Source of the DNA: Kriegella sp965368185
Lineage (GTDB): Bacteria; Bacteroidota; Bacteroidia; Flavobacteriales; Flavobacteriaceae
Reading direction: 5' to 3'
Assembly (NCBI GenBank): GCA_965368185.1
Contig: CBDULZ010000014.1
Location: 1-64,000, forward strand
Length of the DNA stretch: 64,000 nt
Part shown: one piece after another, positions 1 through 9,272 of the stretch
Layout: every line of letters begins with the position of its first letter
How positions within the stretch are numbered: the first letter of the stretch is position 1
Position numbers and translations under genes: made by a program
The notes under the pieces: model-generated
Seen by the model: only the letters and a program-made list of their open reading frames with translations
Told to the model about the DNA's origin: nothing
Databases searched by the model: none

Positions 1-1
1 G

Positions 2-75
2 TGGTCCCACCTGGGCTCGAACCAGGGACCACCTGATTATGAGTCAGGTGCTCTAACCAACTGAGCTATAGGACC
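2..75 (-). tRNA. tRNA with CAU anticodon (elongator Met, possibly Ile2)
   Basis: The reverse complement folds as a complete cloverleaf. The 7-bp acceptor stem pairs GGTCCTA with TGGGACC, the D arm contains AGCTCAGTTGGTTAGAGC, the anticodon loop is CTCATAA between CCTGA and TCAGG, and the T arm contains GGTTCGAGCCC. The anticodon is CAU. Such a tRNA can be elongator tRNA-Met, or tRNA-Ile2 if lysidine-modified; elongator Met is favoured by general resemblance only. Base 1 would be the first C of an encoded CCA end, but the window stops there. Confidence 0.93.
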
Positions 76-137
76 AAAAATGAGGGCAAATTTAACCAAT
101 AAGCCCAATTACACAAAATTATTAACGCCCTTTTATT

Positions 138-572
138 CTAAATACCCTTTTCATCCCTTTTAGCGGGTTTTTCATTGACATCTTGACACAATTCTACCAA
201 TACACCATTTACCGTTTTCGGATGTAAAAACGCCACTAATTTATTATCGGCACCCTTCTTAGGTACTTCGTTCAATACCGTAAACCCCTCTTTTTTTAAA
301 CGCTTGATTTCCGCCACTATATCACTTACTTCAAAGGCAATATGGTGAATTCCCTCTCCTCTTTTTTCGACAAACTTGGCAATGGGACTTTCTTTATTTA
401 TTGCTTCCAGCAATTCTATTTTGCTTGAACCCATTTTAAAAAAAGATGTCCGTACGCCTTCTGATTCCACTGTCTCTGTTTTGTAACTAGCGCTTCCAAG
501 AAGTTTTTTAAATAATGCGTTCGAGGTCTCTAAATTCTTAACGGCAATACCAATATGTTCGATTTTCTCCAT
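138..572 (-). CDS. mce: Methylmalonyl-CoA epimerase
   Basis: A 144-residue protein of the vicinal oxygen chelate fold, full length for methylmalonyl-CoA epimerase. It interconverts (R)- and (S)-methylmalonyl-CoA in the cytoplasm, in the propionyl-CoA to succinyl-CoA route. The family's metal ligands can be placed: His6 in the opening IEHIGIAV segment, Glu53 in KIELLEA, His76 or His77 in GEGIHHIAFEV, and Glu128 in VLVELCQ. Two beta-alpha-beta-beta-beta modules (about residues 3-60 and 74-130) are evident. The gene is divergent from rbfA across a 64-base gap. The mutase genes are not in the window. Confidence 0.93.
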   Translation of the reverse strand: MEKIEHIGIAVKNLETSNALFKKLLGSASYKTETVESEGVRTSFFKMGSSKIELLEAINKESPIAKFVEKRGEGIHHIAFEVSDIVAEIKRLKKEGFTVLNEVPKKGADNKLVAFLHPKTVNGVLVELCQDVNEKPAKRDEKGI

Positions 573-624
573 AAATAGCCTTTAGAAACTTACTATTACA
601 TCCCTAAGATACAGTATTCCTTCG

Positions 625-632
625 TATTTTTG
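625..632 (+). promoter_or_regulatory. Candidate -7 promoter element upstream of rbfA
   Basis: TATTTTTG matches the Bacteroidota -7 consensus TAnnTTTG in all fixed positions. It ends only 4 bases before the rbfA ATG, so the transcript would have almost no leader. No TTG -33 element sits at the usual spacing, which lowers confidence. Confidence 0.4.
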
Positions 633-636
633 CCCA

Positions 637-1029
637 ATGGAAACGCAACGACAGAAAAAGATAGCGGGGGTCATTCAGAAAGATATTGTTGATATTCTTC
701 AGCGGGCAGCAACCGACGGAGGATTAAAAGGTATCCTCATTTCCGTTACCAAGGTATCGGTAACTACCGATTTATCAATAGCCAAAGTATACCTCAGTAT
801 TTTCCCTAATAAAAGCGCCGTCGAACTAATGGAAGGGATCAAATCAAACCAACCCTTGATCAAGCATGAATTGTCGCAGCGTACCAGAAATCAATTAAGA
901 AGAGTGCCCGAATTGTTATTCTTTTTAGACGATTCATTAGATTATATCGAAAACATCGACAAATCGCTAAAAGAAGGGCAAAACCCCATTGAGAATAGGG
1001 ACTTGCTTGACAAGAGAAAAAAAATATAG
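637..1029 (+). CDS. rbfA: Ribosome-binding factor A
   Basis: A 130-residue RbfA of normal length. RbfA is a single KH-like-domain protein that binds the 30S subunit during late 16S rRNA maturation and cold adaptation. Diagnostic segments are the N-terminal ETQRQKKIAGVIQKDIVDILQ helix region, the central VTKVSVTTDLSIAKVYLSIFP strands, and the RVPELLFFLDDSLDYIENI segment near residues 88-106. The ATG start follows a TATTTTTG element by 4 bases. The FtsX-like permease gene begins 2 bases after the stop, so the two are almost certainly cotranscribed. Confidence 0.96.
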   Translation: METQRQKKIAGVIQKDIVDILQRAATDGGLKGILISVTKVSVTTDLSIAKVYLSIFPNKSAVELMEGIKSNQPLIKHELSQRTRNQLRRVPELLFFLDDSLDYIENIDKSLKEGQNPIENRDLLDKRKKI

Positions 1030-1031
1030 AA

Positions 1032-2225
1032 TTGAATTTTCCGCTATATATCGCCCAGCGCTATGTTCGCTCTAAAAGCAGTCAAAACGCGGTAAACATT
1101 ATCAATTTTATTACCTTTTTGGTCATCATTATTGGTTCTGCTGCCTTATTTATTGTCTTATCGGGGTTTGCAGGATTAAAAACCTTTAGCCTTTCTTTTA
1201 CCAACATTTTCGATCCCGATCTAAAGGCTACTCCTGCCACCGGGAAGTTTTTTTCCATTTCCGAAACACAGGAAGATGAATTAAACAAGATTACCGACAT
1301 AGCCTCTTTTTCCAAAGAAATAGAAGAAAAGATTTCCCTTGTTTACAATGAAAAATACTGCATTGCGGAAATCAAGGGCGTAGATGCCAATTATAATAAA
1401 ACTACAGGTGTAGATAGTACCGTATATTTTGGCAAATGGGACGTAACTAATGGTTTCGGCGTTGCAGGTATTGAAATTACAAGGCTATTGGGCCTGGCAG
1501 TTAACCAATATAGGAATCCGCTAATAGTGATGGTTCCTAAACCAGGTAAAGGCTCGGTCTCTCTAAAATCCCTTAAAACAAAGCCTTTAGTACTCAGCGG
1601 TATATATGCCATCGAAGAAAACTTGGATAAAAAATATGTGTTTACAGACTTGGCCTTGGCACAAGAACTATTAGAAAAGAACAATAACCAAATATCCGCT
1701 ATCAATTTCAAACTTGAACGTGGCATCGAATCATCCGAGGTCAAAAAAGAAATAGCGCAAATTTTAGGTAATACCATTATTTTGAAGAACAGAAGGGAGC
1801 AAAACAGTACGTTGTACCGCATGTTGAATACGGAGAACTTAGCTACCTACCTTATTTTTACTTTAGTTCTTATAATTGCGCTTTTCAATGTGGTCGGTGC
1901 CATTATCATGATGATATTGGACAAACAACAAAACTCAAAAACCCTATTTAATCTCGGCACTACAATTAAAGAGTTGCGGCGTATCTATTTTATTCAAGGG
2001 ATGATTGTCACCACTTCAGGCGGACTCATTGGTGTCGTATTGGGGTCTTTGCTTATTGCATCCCAACTCGCTTTTGGTTGGCTGAAAATTACGCCCTCGC
2101 TGCCCTATCCCGTAGAATATAATATCACGAATGTTCTGGTCGTTCTGGCTACCATAACGGTATTGGGCATCATTGCCTCAAAAATTGCAAGCACGCGAAT
2201 CAGCAAGAAATTGATTGCCTCTTAA
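1032..2225 (+). CDS. FtsX/LolC-LolE-like ABC transporter permease
   Basis: A 397-residue inner-membrane protein of the MacB/FtsX permease class, resembling lipoprotein-release (LolC/LolE) permeases. There is one N-terminal transmembrane helix (about residues 22-46), a periplasmic domain of about 220 residues, and three C-terminal helices (about 270-295, 325-345 and 365-385). No ATPase domain is present, so a separate LolD-like subunit is needed. The start is TTG; the NFPLYIAQRYVRSKSSQNAVNIIN opening is typical of the family, which fixes the start despite the rare codon. It lies 2 bases after rbfA. The 3' end overlaps the end of the convergent dusB by 4 bases. Confidence 0.9.
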   Translation: MNFPLYIAQRYVRSKSSQNAVNIINFITFLVIIIGSAALFIVLSGFAGLKTFSLSFTNIFDPDLKATPATGKFFSISETQEDELNKITDIASFSKEIEEKISLVYNEKYCIAEIKGVDANYNKTTGVDSTVYFGKWDVTNGFGVAGIEITRLLGLAVNQYRNPLIVMVPKPGKGSVSLKSLKTKPLVLSGIYAIEENLDKKYVFTDLALAQELLEKNNNQISAINFKLERGIESSEVKKEIAQILGNTIILKNRREQNSTLYRMLNTENLATYLIFTLVLIIALFNVVGAIIMMILDKQQNSKTLFNLGTTIKELRRIYFIQGMIVTTSGGLIGVVLGSLLIASQLAFGWLKITPSLPYPVEYNITNVLVVLATITVLGIIASKIASTRISKKLIAS

Positions 2226-3220
2226 ATCGTAGCAAACTCATAATCGGCAAACTTATGTGAAACCTCATCGAAAGCTGCAAACACGTCGGCAGCATCGTCG
2301 CTGGTAACCATTTTCATACGGTATTCCTTAAAGTTGGGAATTCCCTTAAAGTAATTGGTATAGTGTCGTCGTGTCTCGAATACGCCCAGTTTTTCTCCCT
2401 TCCAGTCTATTGCCATTTGTAAGTGTCGCCGAGCAGCTTCTACTCGTTCTGTCAAGGAAGGCGGCGCAAGATGGCCTCCGGTCTTCAAAAAGTGTTTTAC
2501 CTGCGCAAAAAACCACGGATTTCCGATAGTAGCCCGACCTATCATGGCACCATCTAAACCAAAATCGTCGCGCATTCTTTGGGCGGCCTCGGGAGAATCA
2601 ATATCTCCATTCCCAAAAACAGGAATATGCATGCGCTGGTTGTTCTTCACCGCTGAAATGGGCGCCCAATTGGCTTCGCCTTTGTACATTTGGACACGGG
2701 TGCGCCCGTGAATAGCAATGGCTTTACAGCCTACATCCTGAAGGCGTTCCGCCACTTCTACGATTTTAATCGAATCATGGTCCCAGCCCAAACGGGTCTT
2801 TACGGTAATCGGCAAATGCGTTCGTTTCACCATTTCTTCGGTCAATTTAACCATTAGCGGAATATCTTTCAATATACCGGCTCCGGCCCCCTTGCAAACG
2901 ACTTTTTTTACCGGGCAGCCAAAATTGATGTCGATAATATCAGGGTTTGATTTTTCAACAATCTCCACCGATTGCAACATAGAATCTAAATTGGCCCCAA
3001 AAATCTGAATCCCCACCGGGCGCTCTTTTTCATAGATGTCAAGTTTCATTACGCTTTTGGCGGCATCTCGAATCAAGCCTTCCGAAGAAATAAATTCGGT
3101 GTAAACGACATCTGCACCTTGTTCCTTGCACAATGCGCGAAAGGGTGGGTCGCTAACATCTTCCATGGGAGCAAGCAACAGCGGAAAATCGGGTAGTGAT
3201 ATGTCTCCTATTTTTGGCAT
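2222..3220 (-). CDS. dusB: tRNA-dihydrouridine synthase, DusB type
   Basis: A 332-residue FMN-dependent enzyme reducing uridines in the tRNA D loop. The chosen ATG gives MPKIGDISLPDFPLLLAPM, the normal DusB N terminus with the FMN-binding LAPMEDVSDPPFR stretch. A longer in-frame reading from 3337 adds 39 residues without family character. The DINFGCP segment places the conserved Cys at residue 102. The KTRLGWD segment, HGRTRVQMYKGEANW and the GNGD and GRATIGNPWFF motifs of the TIM barrel follow in order, then the C-terminal helical domain. It converges on the permease gene, with stop codons overlapping. Confidence 0.95.
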   Translation of the reverse strand: MPKIGDISLPDFPLLLAPMEDVSDPPFRALCKEQGADVVYTEFISSEGLIRDAAKSVMKLDIYEKERPVGIQIFGANLDSMLQSVEIVEKSNPDIIDINFGCPVKKVVCKGAGAGILKDIPLMVKLTEEMVKRTHLPITVKTRLGWDHDSIKIVEVAERLQDVGCKAIAIHGRTRVQMYKGEANWAPISAVKNNQRMHIPVFGNGDIDSPEAAQRMRDDFGLDGAMIGRATIGNPWFFAQVKHFLKTGGHLAPPSLTERVEAARRHLQMAIDWKGEKLGVFETRRHYTNYFKGIPNFKEYRMKMVTSDDAADVFAAFDEVSHKFADYEFATI

Positions 3221-3355
3221 GCGCAAATTTACAACTAATCTGGAAGTTGTTGAAATTCCACTACAAATACCCATTAATTTACGGTCAATTGCCAAATCCC
3301 CTCTGCAAACAAAGGCCTTTGAAGTGTGAAATAGCACGACTGTCTTGATTTAATC

Positions 3356-5764
3356 TTAAATTCTATCGCGTTCATCGACACTTTTAGATTTTTTATTGTT
3401 CTTGATTGCCGCATTCCCGAATTTATACCTGAAGCCTAAGGTAAACAATCGATTTTCCCGTCTTGACAAAGAAGTATTGTATTGATTCAAGTACTGTCGC
3501 GTCTCAAAGAAATTGCCCTGATTGAATATATCTTCGACACCCATTGAAATACTCGCCTTTTTATTCCATAATGTCTTACGCACGGCAATTCCTAATTTAC
3601 TAAAGGGATCTCGTCTTGAATTGCCTATCGCTACACGCGAAAAATACGTGAAATCGGCATCCAACAATAAACTCTTGTCATTCAAGAGCGTAAAACCGTT
3701 ATTCGCTCGCACGTACCAGGTCCAAAGCCCGTTGTCGAGCGATTGTTGAGATTCAATATCAGTGAATCGGTTTTCCTTATAAAAATAGGAGAATGACAGG
3801 TAACCATACCAGAAACTGGTAATATCCTTATTCAAGGAAAGGTAGGTGCCATAGGTAACATCCCTATTCAGATTAGTACTAACAAATCGTAATAAATTAG
3901 CTTCGTTATCTTGGAACACCTGCTGTCTTTCTTGGTTACTCTGGTTTCTATAAAAAATTTCAGCGGTATAGCTTCGATCGAACGTATACTCCAAGGCAAT
4001 ATAATCACGAATGGCCGGTAAGAGATCAGGATTACCTTCTACGACCGAGTTATTGCTCTGAAAAACTTGAAAAGGGTTTACGCTGCTATAACGCGGCCTG
4101 TCAATGCGGCGATAATACTGAAGACTGAATTCGTGATCTTTATGCAAGGTGTATTTTAACGATAGGGAGGGAAACAACTCAAGATATGACTTTTTGTTCG
4201 CCTGAGGTTCAATATCAAGATGGCCCAAAGTCTCGGTATATTCTGCACGAAGGCCCGACTTAATACTCCATGAATCCCATTTACCACCAAAACTGGCATA
4301 AGCCGCAAATATTGATTCGTCATAGGTGAACTTACCTACCGTTGTCGGGTCAATACCCGGTTGATTTTGGTCGAATCCTTGTTGGGAAATTGTGTTCTTG
4401 GAAGCTATAGAAGCATAGCGTGCCCCTGATTCTACTTGGGCAGAAGGCCCTAAAGGCTGCGAATAATCTGCCTGAAGGCTGAACAAGTTGATTTTTTGCT
4501 GCGCATTTGTTGTAAAATCGTTTTCATTGGTCATATTTCCGTTTACATCGAAAAAATCGGTTTCCAATATCTGTCCCCGCTCATAATCATAATAGGTATA
4601 ATGCGAATTGAAGGCAATCTCACTTCCTTTCTTGTTCAGTTTATGCACATAATCGAGATAATATGAGGTGTTCAACTGTTCTTCATCTGAGTTGTTAATT
4701 GTATAAAAACTTGAGTCCAAAGCTCCGTCAGGGTCATTTATGAGTGTCTCAGTAGCATATTTTCTATCCACTTTTGGTGACCATTCATGAATTGTAGAAA
4801 AGCTAAGGGTATTTTTTTCATCGAAATCATAATCTAAAAAGGTAGTGGCATTATGTCTTTTGGTGCGTTTTGTATATGTTTGTTCGGCCGTCCAAACGGA
4901 GGTAATAGCGTCAGTTTCAAAAAAATTTGTAACATCGGTAAATTTTGCAAGGTCTTTACTATTTCCAAAATTATAGTTTATAGAAGCCCTTGTCTTTTTT
5001 CCTTTGAAATAATGATCCATTCCTAGAGTATGTTTTGGAAAGACTCCCTGAACATATCTATTATAAATCGCCCCATTGTAACCTGCAATCAGGTTTTTCT
5101 TCATCTTTATATTGATCAACATATCTCCTTCGGAAGTATATTTCGCAGGCGGGTTGGTGATAATCTCAATCGATTCGACATTGCTTGCCGAAGTACCGGA
5201 TAATAAATTGATAATATCTTCGTCAGGTAGGTTAACTATTCGGTCATTGATCAACACCCCGACAGAATTAGTTCCTTTTACGGTCAATCTGTTATTGAGG
5301 ACCACTATGCTGGGAGTACGTTTTAATACCGACCAAATATCATTGTCGGATAAGGCGGTATTCTCTATTCTAAAAACCATGCGATCTACCTCGCGCACCA
5401 AACGAGGTTTTTCTAGCGTTACGACCACCTCTTTCAATGATTGGGCATTGTTCCCCACTTTTATTGGGTCTAAATCGATATCGGAGTTTACTTCTATCGA
5501 ACGCAGTTCTGACTCGTTTTCTATATAACTGGCCCTAATGAAATAATTCCCACGCGATACACCAGCTATTTCAAAATACCCTTGATTGTCCGCAGAGGTT
5601 CCTTTGATTATGGTAGAGTCACCAATGGCAAGTAAAAATACATTTGCATGGGCCAAAGCCAAATTCTCAGAATCCTTGACCACTCCGGAAACTTTGTATT
5701 CCTGTGAAAAAAGAAAAGAGTTAGTTGCAATCCAAAAAAGTGAGAGAAAGGTAAGATTCTTCAC
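3356..5764 (-). CDS. TonB-dependent outer-membrane receptor with CarboxypepD_reg-like N domain
   Basis: An 802-residue outer-membrane protein. A signal peptide (residues 1-20) is followed by a carboxypeptidase regulatory-like domain (about 22-105), a TonB plug domain (about 115-225, including the GVLINDRIVNLPDEDIINLLSG region and VESIEIITNPPAKY), and a beta-barrel ending in aromatic-rich strands such as LFTLGFRYKFG. It resembles the outer membrane beta-barrel family (OMP_b-brl_3) rather than SusC: it is shorter and has no SusD partner. It stands alone between dusB and lepA. The substrate (metal chelate, peptide or other) cannot be told from sequence. Confidence 0.88.
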   Translation of the reverse strand: MKNLTFLSLFWIATNSFLFSQEYKVSGVVKDSENLALAHANVFLLAIGDSTIIKGTSADNQGYFEIAGVSRGNYFIRASYIENESELRSIEVNSDIDLDPIKVGNNAQSLKEVVVTLEKPRLVREVDRMVFRIENTALSDNDIWSVLKRTPSIVVLNNRLTVKGTNSVGVLINDRIVNLPDEDIINLLSGTSASNVESIEIITNPPAKYTSEGDMLINIKMKKNLIAGYNGAIYNRYVQGVFPKHTLGMDHYFKGKKTRASINYNFGNSKDLAKFTDVTNFFETDAITSVWTAEQTYTKRTKRHNATTFLDYDFDEKNTLSFSTIHEWSPKVDRKYATETLINDPDGALDSSFYTINNSDEEQLNTSYYLDYVHKLNKKGSEIAFNSHYTYYDYERGQILETDFFDVNGNMTNENDFTTNAQQKINLFSLQADYSQPLGPSAQVESGARYASIASKNTISQQGFDQNQPGIDPTTVGKFTYDESIFAAYASFGGKWDSWSIKSGLRAEYTETLGHLDIEPQANKKSYLELFPSLSLKYTLHKDHEFSLQYYRRIDRPRYSSVNPFQVFQSNNSVVEGNPDLLPAIRDYIALEYTFDRSYTAEIFYRNQSNQERQQVFQDNEANLLRFVSTNLNRDVTYGTYLSLNKDITSFWYGYLSFSYFYKENRFTDIESQQSLDNGLWTWYVRANNGFTLLNDKSLLLDADFTYFSRVAIGNSRRDPFSKLGIAVRKTLWNKKASISMGVEDIFNQGNFFETRQYLNQYNTSLSRRENRLFTLGFRYKFGNAAIKNNKKSKSVDERDRI

Positions 5765-5906
5765 GGGGCCTTTAGATTTATTGTCAAATCTAACATTTTT
5801 TGTCGGAAATACCTTATAATTAACATGTGTCGGTCAGAAAAAACCAAGGTTTCCAGCCTGTGCTATTTAATTATTAGATCAAAGTTAGCGACTGTTTATT
5901 TTGCGC

Positions 5907-5914
5907 TATCTTTG
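5907..5914 (+). promoter_or_regulatory. Candidate -7 promoter element for lepA
   Basis: TATCTTTG matches TAnnTTTG and lies 31 bases before the lepA GTG. A TTAG word about 18 bases upstream is a weak -33 candidate. Confidence 0.45.
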
Positions 5915-5945
5915 CAGTTGCTAAAAACGCTAAAAAAATCCTTTT

Positions 5946-7742
5946 GTGAAGCATATTCGAAATTTTTGCATCATAGCCCATATCGATCATGGCAAAAGCA
6001 CTTTGGCCGATCGGCTCCTTGAATTTACCGGATCTGTTACCGAGCGAGAGAAAAAAGAGCAATTGCTTGATAGCATGGATTTGGAGCGAGAGCGTGGCAT
6101 TACCATAAAAAGCCATGCCATTCAGATGGACTACATTCACGAGGGCATTCCTTATATTTTAAATTTGATCGACACCCCCGGGCATGTCGATTTTTCTTAT
6201 GAAGTTTCACGTTCCATTGCCGCCTGTGAAGGTGCGCTATTGGTAGTCGATGCGGCTCAAAGCATACAGGCCCAGACAATTAGCAACCTATATCTGGCCT
6301 TAGAAAACGACCTTGAAATCATTCCGGTTTTGAACAAGGTCGACTTGCCCAGTGCCAACCCGGAAGAAGTTACCGATGACATTGTCGACCTTTTGGGCTG
6401 TAAACCCGAGGAAGTGATTCCGGCAAGTGCCAAAACAGGAATTGGAATCAAAGATATTTTAACCGCCATCATAGATCGTATACCCCCTCCCAAAGGCAAC
6501 CCAGACGAATCGCTGCAAGCTTTAGTATTTGATTCGGTATACAATCCTTTCCGTGGGGTAGAGACCTATTTTCGAGTGATAAACGGGGAAATAAAAAAAG
6601 GGCAAAAAATAAAATTTGTAGCCACCGATAAGAGTTATTTTGCCGATGAAGTCGGCACATTAAAATTAACACAGCATCCTCAAAAATCAATCAAATCGGG
6701 GGATGTAGGATATCTTATTACAGGAATTAAAGATGCTCGGGAAGTAAAGGTCGGCGACACTATCACCGATGCCGTGAGCCCTACAAAAAATGCCATTGCC
6801 GGTTTTGAGGATGTAAAACCTATGGTTTTTGCTGGAATCTATCCCGTTGATACCGAAGATTTTGAAGAGCTGCGTTCCTCCATGGAGAAATTGCAACTGA
6901 ACGACGCCTCATTGGTCTTTGCTCCGGAAAGTAGTGCGGCCCTAGGCTTTGGTTTTCGTTGCGGCTTTTTGGGTATGCTTCACATGGAGATCATTCAAGA
7001 ACGGTTGGAGCGTGAATTCGACATGACCGTTATTACGACAGTTCCCAATGTTAGCTATCACGCTTTCACCCGTAAAAATCCCGAAACCCCTCTAATTGTA
7101 AACAACCCCTCTGACCTACCCGATCCATCAACCGTCGACCGTGTTGAAGAACCTTATATTAAGGCGACCATTATCACAAAGTCTGATTTTGTAGGTAATG
7201 TAATGTCTCTGTGTATCGAAAAAAGAGGACAGATTACCAATCAAACCTATTTGACCACCGAAAGGGTAGAACTCAATTTTGATATGCCTTTGGCCGAAAT
7301 TGTGTTTGATTTTTATGACCGATTGAAAACTGTCTCAAAAGGCTATGCCTCTTTTGATTATGCACCAATCGGTATGCGGGTATCTAAGTTGGTTCGTGTA
7401 GATATTCTGCTAAATGCTCAACCCGTTGATGCACTATCAGCATTGATACACGCCGACAATGCACAGAATATCGGGAAGAAAATGTGCGAGAAGTTAAAAG
7501 AACTCATCCCCAGACAACAGTTCGATATTCCCATCCAAGCTGCAATCGGCGCCAAAATCATTTCCCGCGAGACCATCAAAGCACTTCGTAAAGATGTAAC
7601 TGCCAAATGTTACGGTGGTGATATTTCCCGTAAACGAAAATTATTGGAGAAACAGAAAAAAGGTAAAAAGAGAATGCGTCAAGTGGGCAACGTAGAAATT
7701 CCGCAACAGGCATTTATGGCCGTATTGAAGCTAAACGACTGA
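5946..7742 (+). CDS. lepA: Elongation factor 4 (LepA), ribosomal back-translocase GTPase
   Basis: A 598-residue translational GTPase of normal LepA length. The GTPase motifs are G1 AHIDHGKST at residues 11-19, G3 DTPGH at 76-80 and G4 NKVD at 130-133. EF-G-like domains II, III and V follow, then the LepA-specific C-terminal domain ending in KGKKRMRQVGNVEIPQQAF. LepA acts on stalled or mis-translocated ribosomes and in 30S biogenesis. The start is GTG: the KHIRNFCIIAHIDHGKS beginning matches the family exactly, and no better ATG exists. It is a single-gene unit with its own promoter-like element. Confidence 0.97.
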   Translation: MKHIRNFCIIAHIDHGKSTLADRLLEFTGSVTEREKKEQLLDSMDLERERGITIKSHAIQMDYIHEGIPYILNLIDTPGHVDFSYEVSRSIAACEGALLVVDAAQSIQAQTISNLYLALENDLEIIPVLNKVDLPSANPEEVTDDIVDLLGCKPEEVIPASAKTGIGIKDILTAIIDRIPPPKGNPDESLQALVFDSVYNPFRGVETYFRVINGEIKKGQKIKFVATDKSYFADEVGTLKLTQHPQKSIKSGDVGYLITGIKDAREVKVGDTITDAVSPTKNAIAGFEDVKPMVFAGIYPVDTEDFEELRSSMEKLQLNDASLVFAPESSAALGFGFRCGFLGMLHMEIIQERLEREFDMTVITTVPNVSYHAFTRKNPETPLIVNNPSDLPDPSTVDRVEEPYIKATIITKSDFVGNVMSLCIEKRGQITNQTYLTTERVELNFDMPLAEIVFDFYDRLKTVSKGYASFDYAPIGMRVSKLVRVDILLNAQPVDALSALIHADNAQNIGKKMCEKLKELIPRQQFDIPIQAAIGAKIISRETIKALRKDVTAKCYGGDISRKRKLLEKQKKGKKRMRQVGNVEIPQQAFMAVLKLND

Positions 7743-7879
7743 AAATCTGAAACAAAGACCTTAATATTATACATTCACAAAATATACTCATGTGTATTTT
7801 CCCACAAAACTTATCAACATGTACAATATTCGTCGCATCTGCATAGTTATATCCACTACTATTGCTAAGTCCCAAAAAG

Positions 7880-8113
7880 ATGACAACCTATATTGCACAG
7901 TTTACTGCTAATCACCAAGCTCTTCCAGTAGAACAGAACTCCATCTTTATATGGAGGCAAGAAAGTGGCGCTATCGATACTTCACTATTGGAGAATAAAA
8001 TCAAACGGGAATCTGCCGTACATTTTTATCAACTGGTCGCTGGCGAAGATTACGAAATTCAGCAAGAAGACATTCTAGTGACCATTGGGAAAACACAGGC
8101 CTTTTCGGGCTAA
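7880..8113 (+). CDS. Small protein of unknown function
   Basis: A 77-residue open frame with ordinary codon use and no motif I recognise. An in-frame TTG at 7862 would add six residues, but the ATG at 7880 is preferred. The sequence is mixed alpha/beta with no signal peptide or membrane helix: an N-terminal TTYIAQFTANHQ segment, a central SLLENKIKRESAVHFYQLV helix and a short C-terminal strand DILVTIGKT. It begins 138 bases after lepA, and a gap of 236 bases separates it from the next gene. It may be real, but nothing in its context suggests a role. Confidence 0.5.
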   Translation: MTTYIAQFTANHQALPVEQNSIFIWRQESGAIDTSLLENKIKRESAVHFYQLVAGEDYEIQQEDILVTIGKTQAFSG

Positions 8114-8349
8114 ATCCATAATTTTACCATTTTTCCAACCTTGGCCATTTTACGCTAAAGGAATCAGCGTGCGCGTTCCAACGAACGGATACTGATTTTG
8201 TTCCCTTAGCGAAAGGAAAGCTTTTATTATAATTGGTCAAGTAACCGGTTTAATTTGGAATGGACTTATATTCCATAATATTTCGAATAAAAAGGAATCC
8301 TGTTTTTTTACTACCTTTAGGAAATCTCATTCAATCTTGATTTCAACTT

Positions 8350-9267
8350 ATGCCGACCCGGAGAAATTTTGTTAGAGCCTTGCTAACATTGCCGGCTATG
8401 ACCACTATAAATAGTTCTTTTGCCATTTCAAAATGGGAAGAACCTCTGAAAACAAACTCCCACAAATTTAAGTTGAGCTTAAACCTTTATTCTTTCAATG
8501 CCTTTTTAAAAGATGGAAAAGTTGATCTATTCGATATGCTGGATTTCTGTGCGCAGCATAACTTCGATGCCATAGATCCTACCGGATACTACTTTCCGGG
8601 ATACCCTGAAGTACCATCGGATGACTTCATAAATGATTTTAAGCGAAAGGCCTTCATTCTGGGGCTTGATATCAGTGGTACCGGTATTCGCAATAATTTT
8701 GCACATCCTGACCTCGAAAAACGCAATGCCGATATTGAACTCGTAAAGAAATGGATAGAGGTTTCTGCAAAAATGGGAAGTCCGCACCTTCGAATTTTTG
8801 CCGGCGAACATGACCACGAGGGGTACTCAAAGGAGCAAGTGTTTGAATGGATGGCCAAGGACATCCGTACATGTTGCAATTACGGAAAACAGCATGGTGT
8901 CATCATCGCTTTGCAGAATCACAATGGTTTTTTAAAGACTGCCGATGACGTCAACTACTTGTTCGAAAAGGTAGATTCTGAATGGTTAGGACTTAATCTT
9001 GATATCGGCAGTTATCGACAAAATGACCCATACGAAGAAGTGGCCAAGAACATTCAACATGCCGTTACATGGCAGATCAAAGAAAATGTGTGGCTCAACG
9101 GGCATGAAAAACGTACTGATTTCGTGAAATTGTTTACAATTATAAAAAAGGCGGGTTATCGAGGATACCTTCCTCTCGAAACCCTGGGAGAAGGCGACCC
9201 TTTTCTCAAAGTAGAAAGCTTATTAAAAGAAGTGAAAAGGGCAATAGCGAAGGTTGAAGCGATTTGA
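8350..9267 (+). CDS. Tat-exported sugar phosphate isomerase/epimerase-like TIM-barrel protein
   Basis: A 305-residue protein of the xylose isomerase-like TIM-barrel family (AP_endonuc_2). The N terminus PTRRNFVRALLTLPAMTTINS fits a twin-arginine signal (TRRNFVR), so it is probably folded in the cytoplasm and exported. Strands carry the expected metal-ligand segments: LRIFAGEHDHEG, ALQNHNG, LGLNLDIGSYRQ, and a final LPLETLGEGDPF. Family members epimerise or isomerise sugars, or act on 3-keto sugars and inosose-like compounds; the substrate is not readable here. The downstream glycosidase begins 5 bases after the stop, so the two form an operon. Confidence 0.82.
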   Translation: MPTRRNFVRALLTLPAMTTINSSFAISKWEEPLKTNSHKFKLSLNLYSFNAFLKDGKVDLFDMLDFCAQHNFDAIDPTGYYFPGYPEVPSDDFINDFKRKAFILGLDISGTGIRNNFAHPDLEKRNADIELVKKWIEVSAKMGSPHLRIFAGEHDHEGYSKEQVFEWMAKDIRTCCNYGKQHGVIIALQNHNGFLKTADDVNYLFEKVDSEWLGLNLDIGSYRQNDPYEEVAKNIQHAVTWQIKENVWLNGHEKRTDFVKLFTIIKKAGYRGYLPLETLGEGDPFLKVESLLKEVKRAIAKVEAI

Positions 9268-9272
9268 TACCT

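Noticed and set aside
3221..3337. 39-residue N-terminal extension of dusB
   Set aside because: The extension has no family character, and MPKIGDISLPDFPLLLAPM at 3220 is the normal DusB start.
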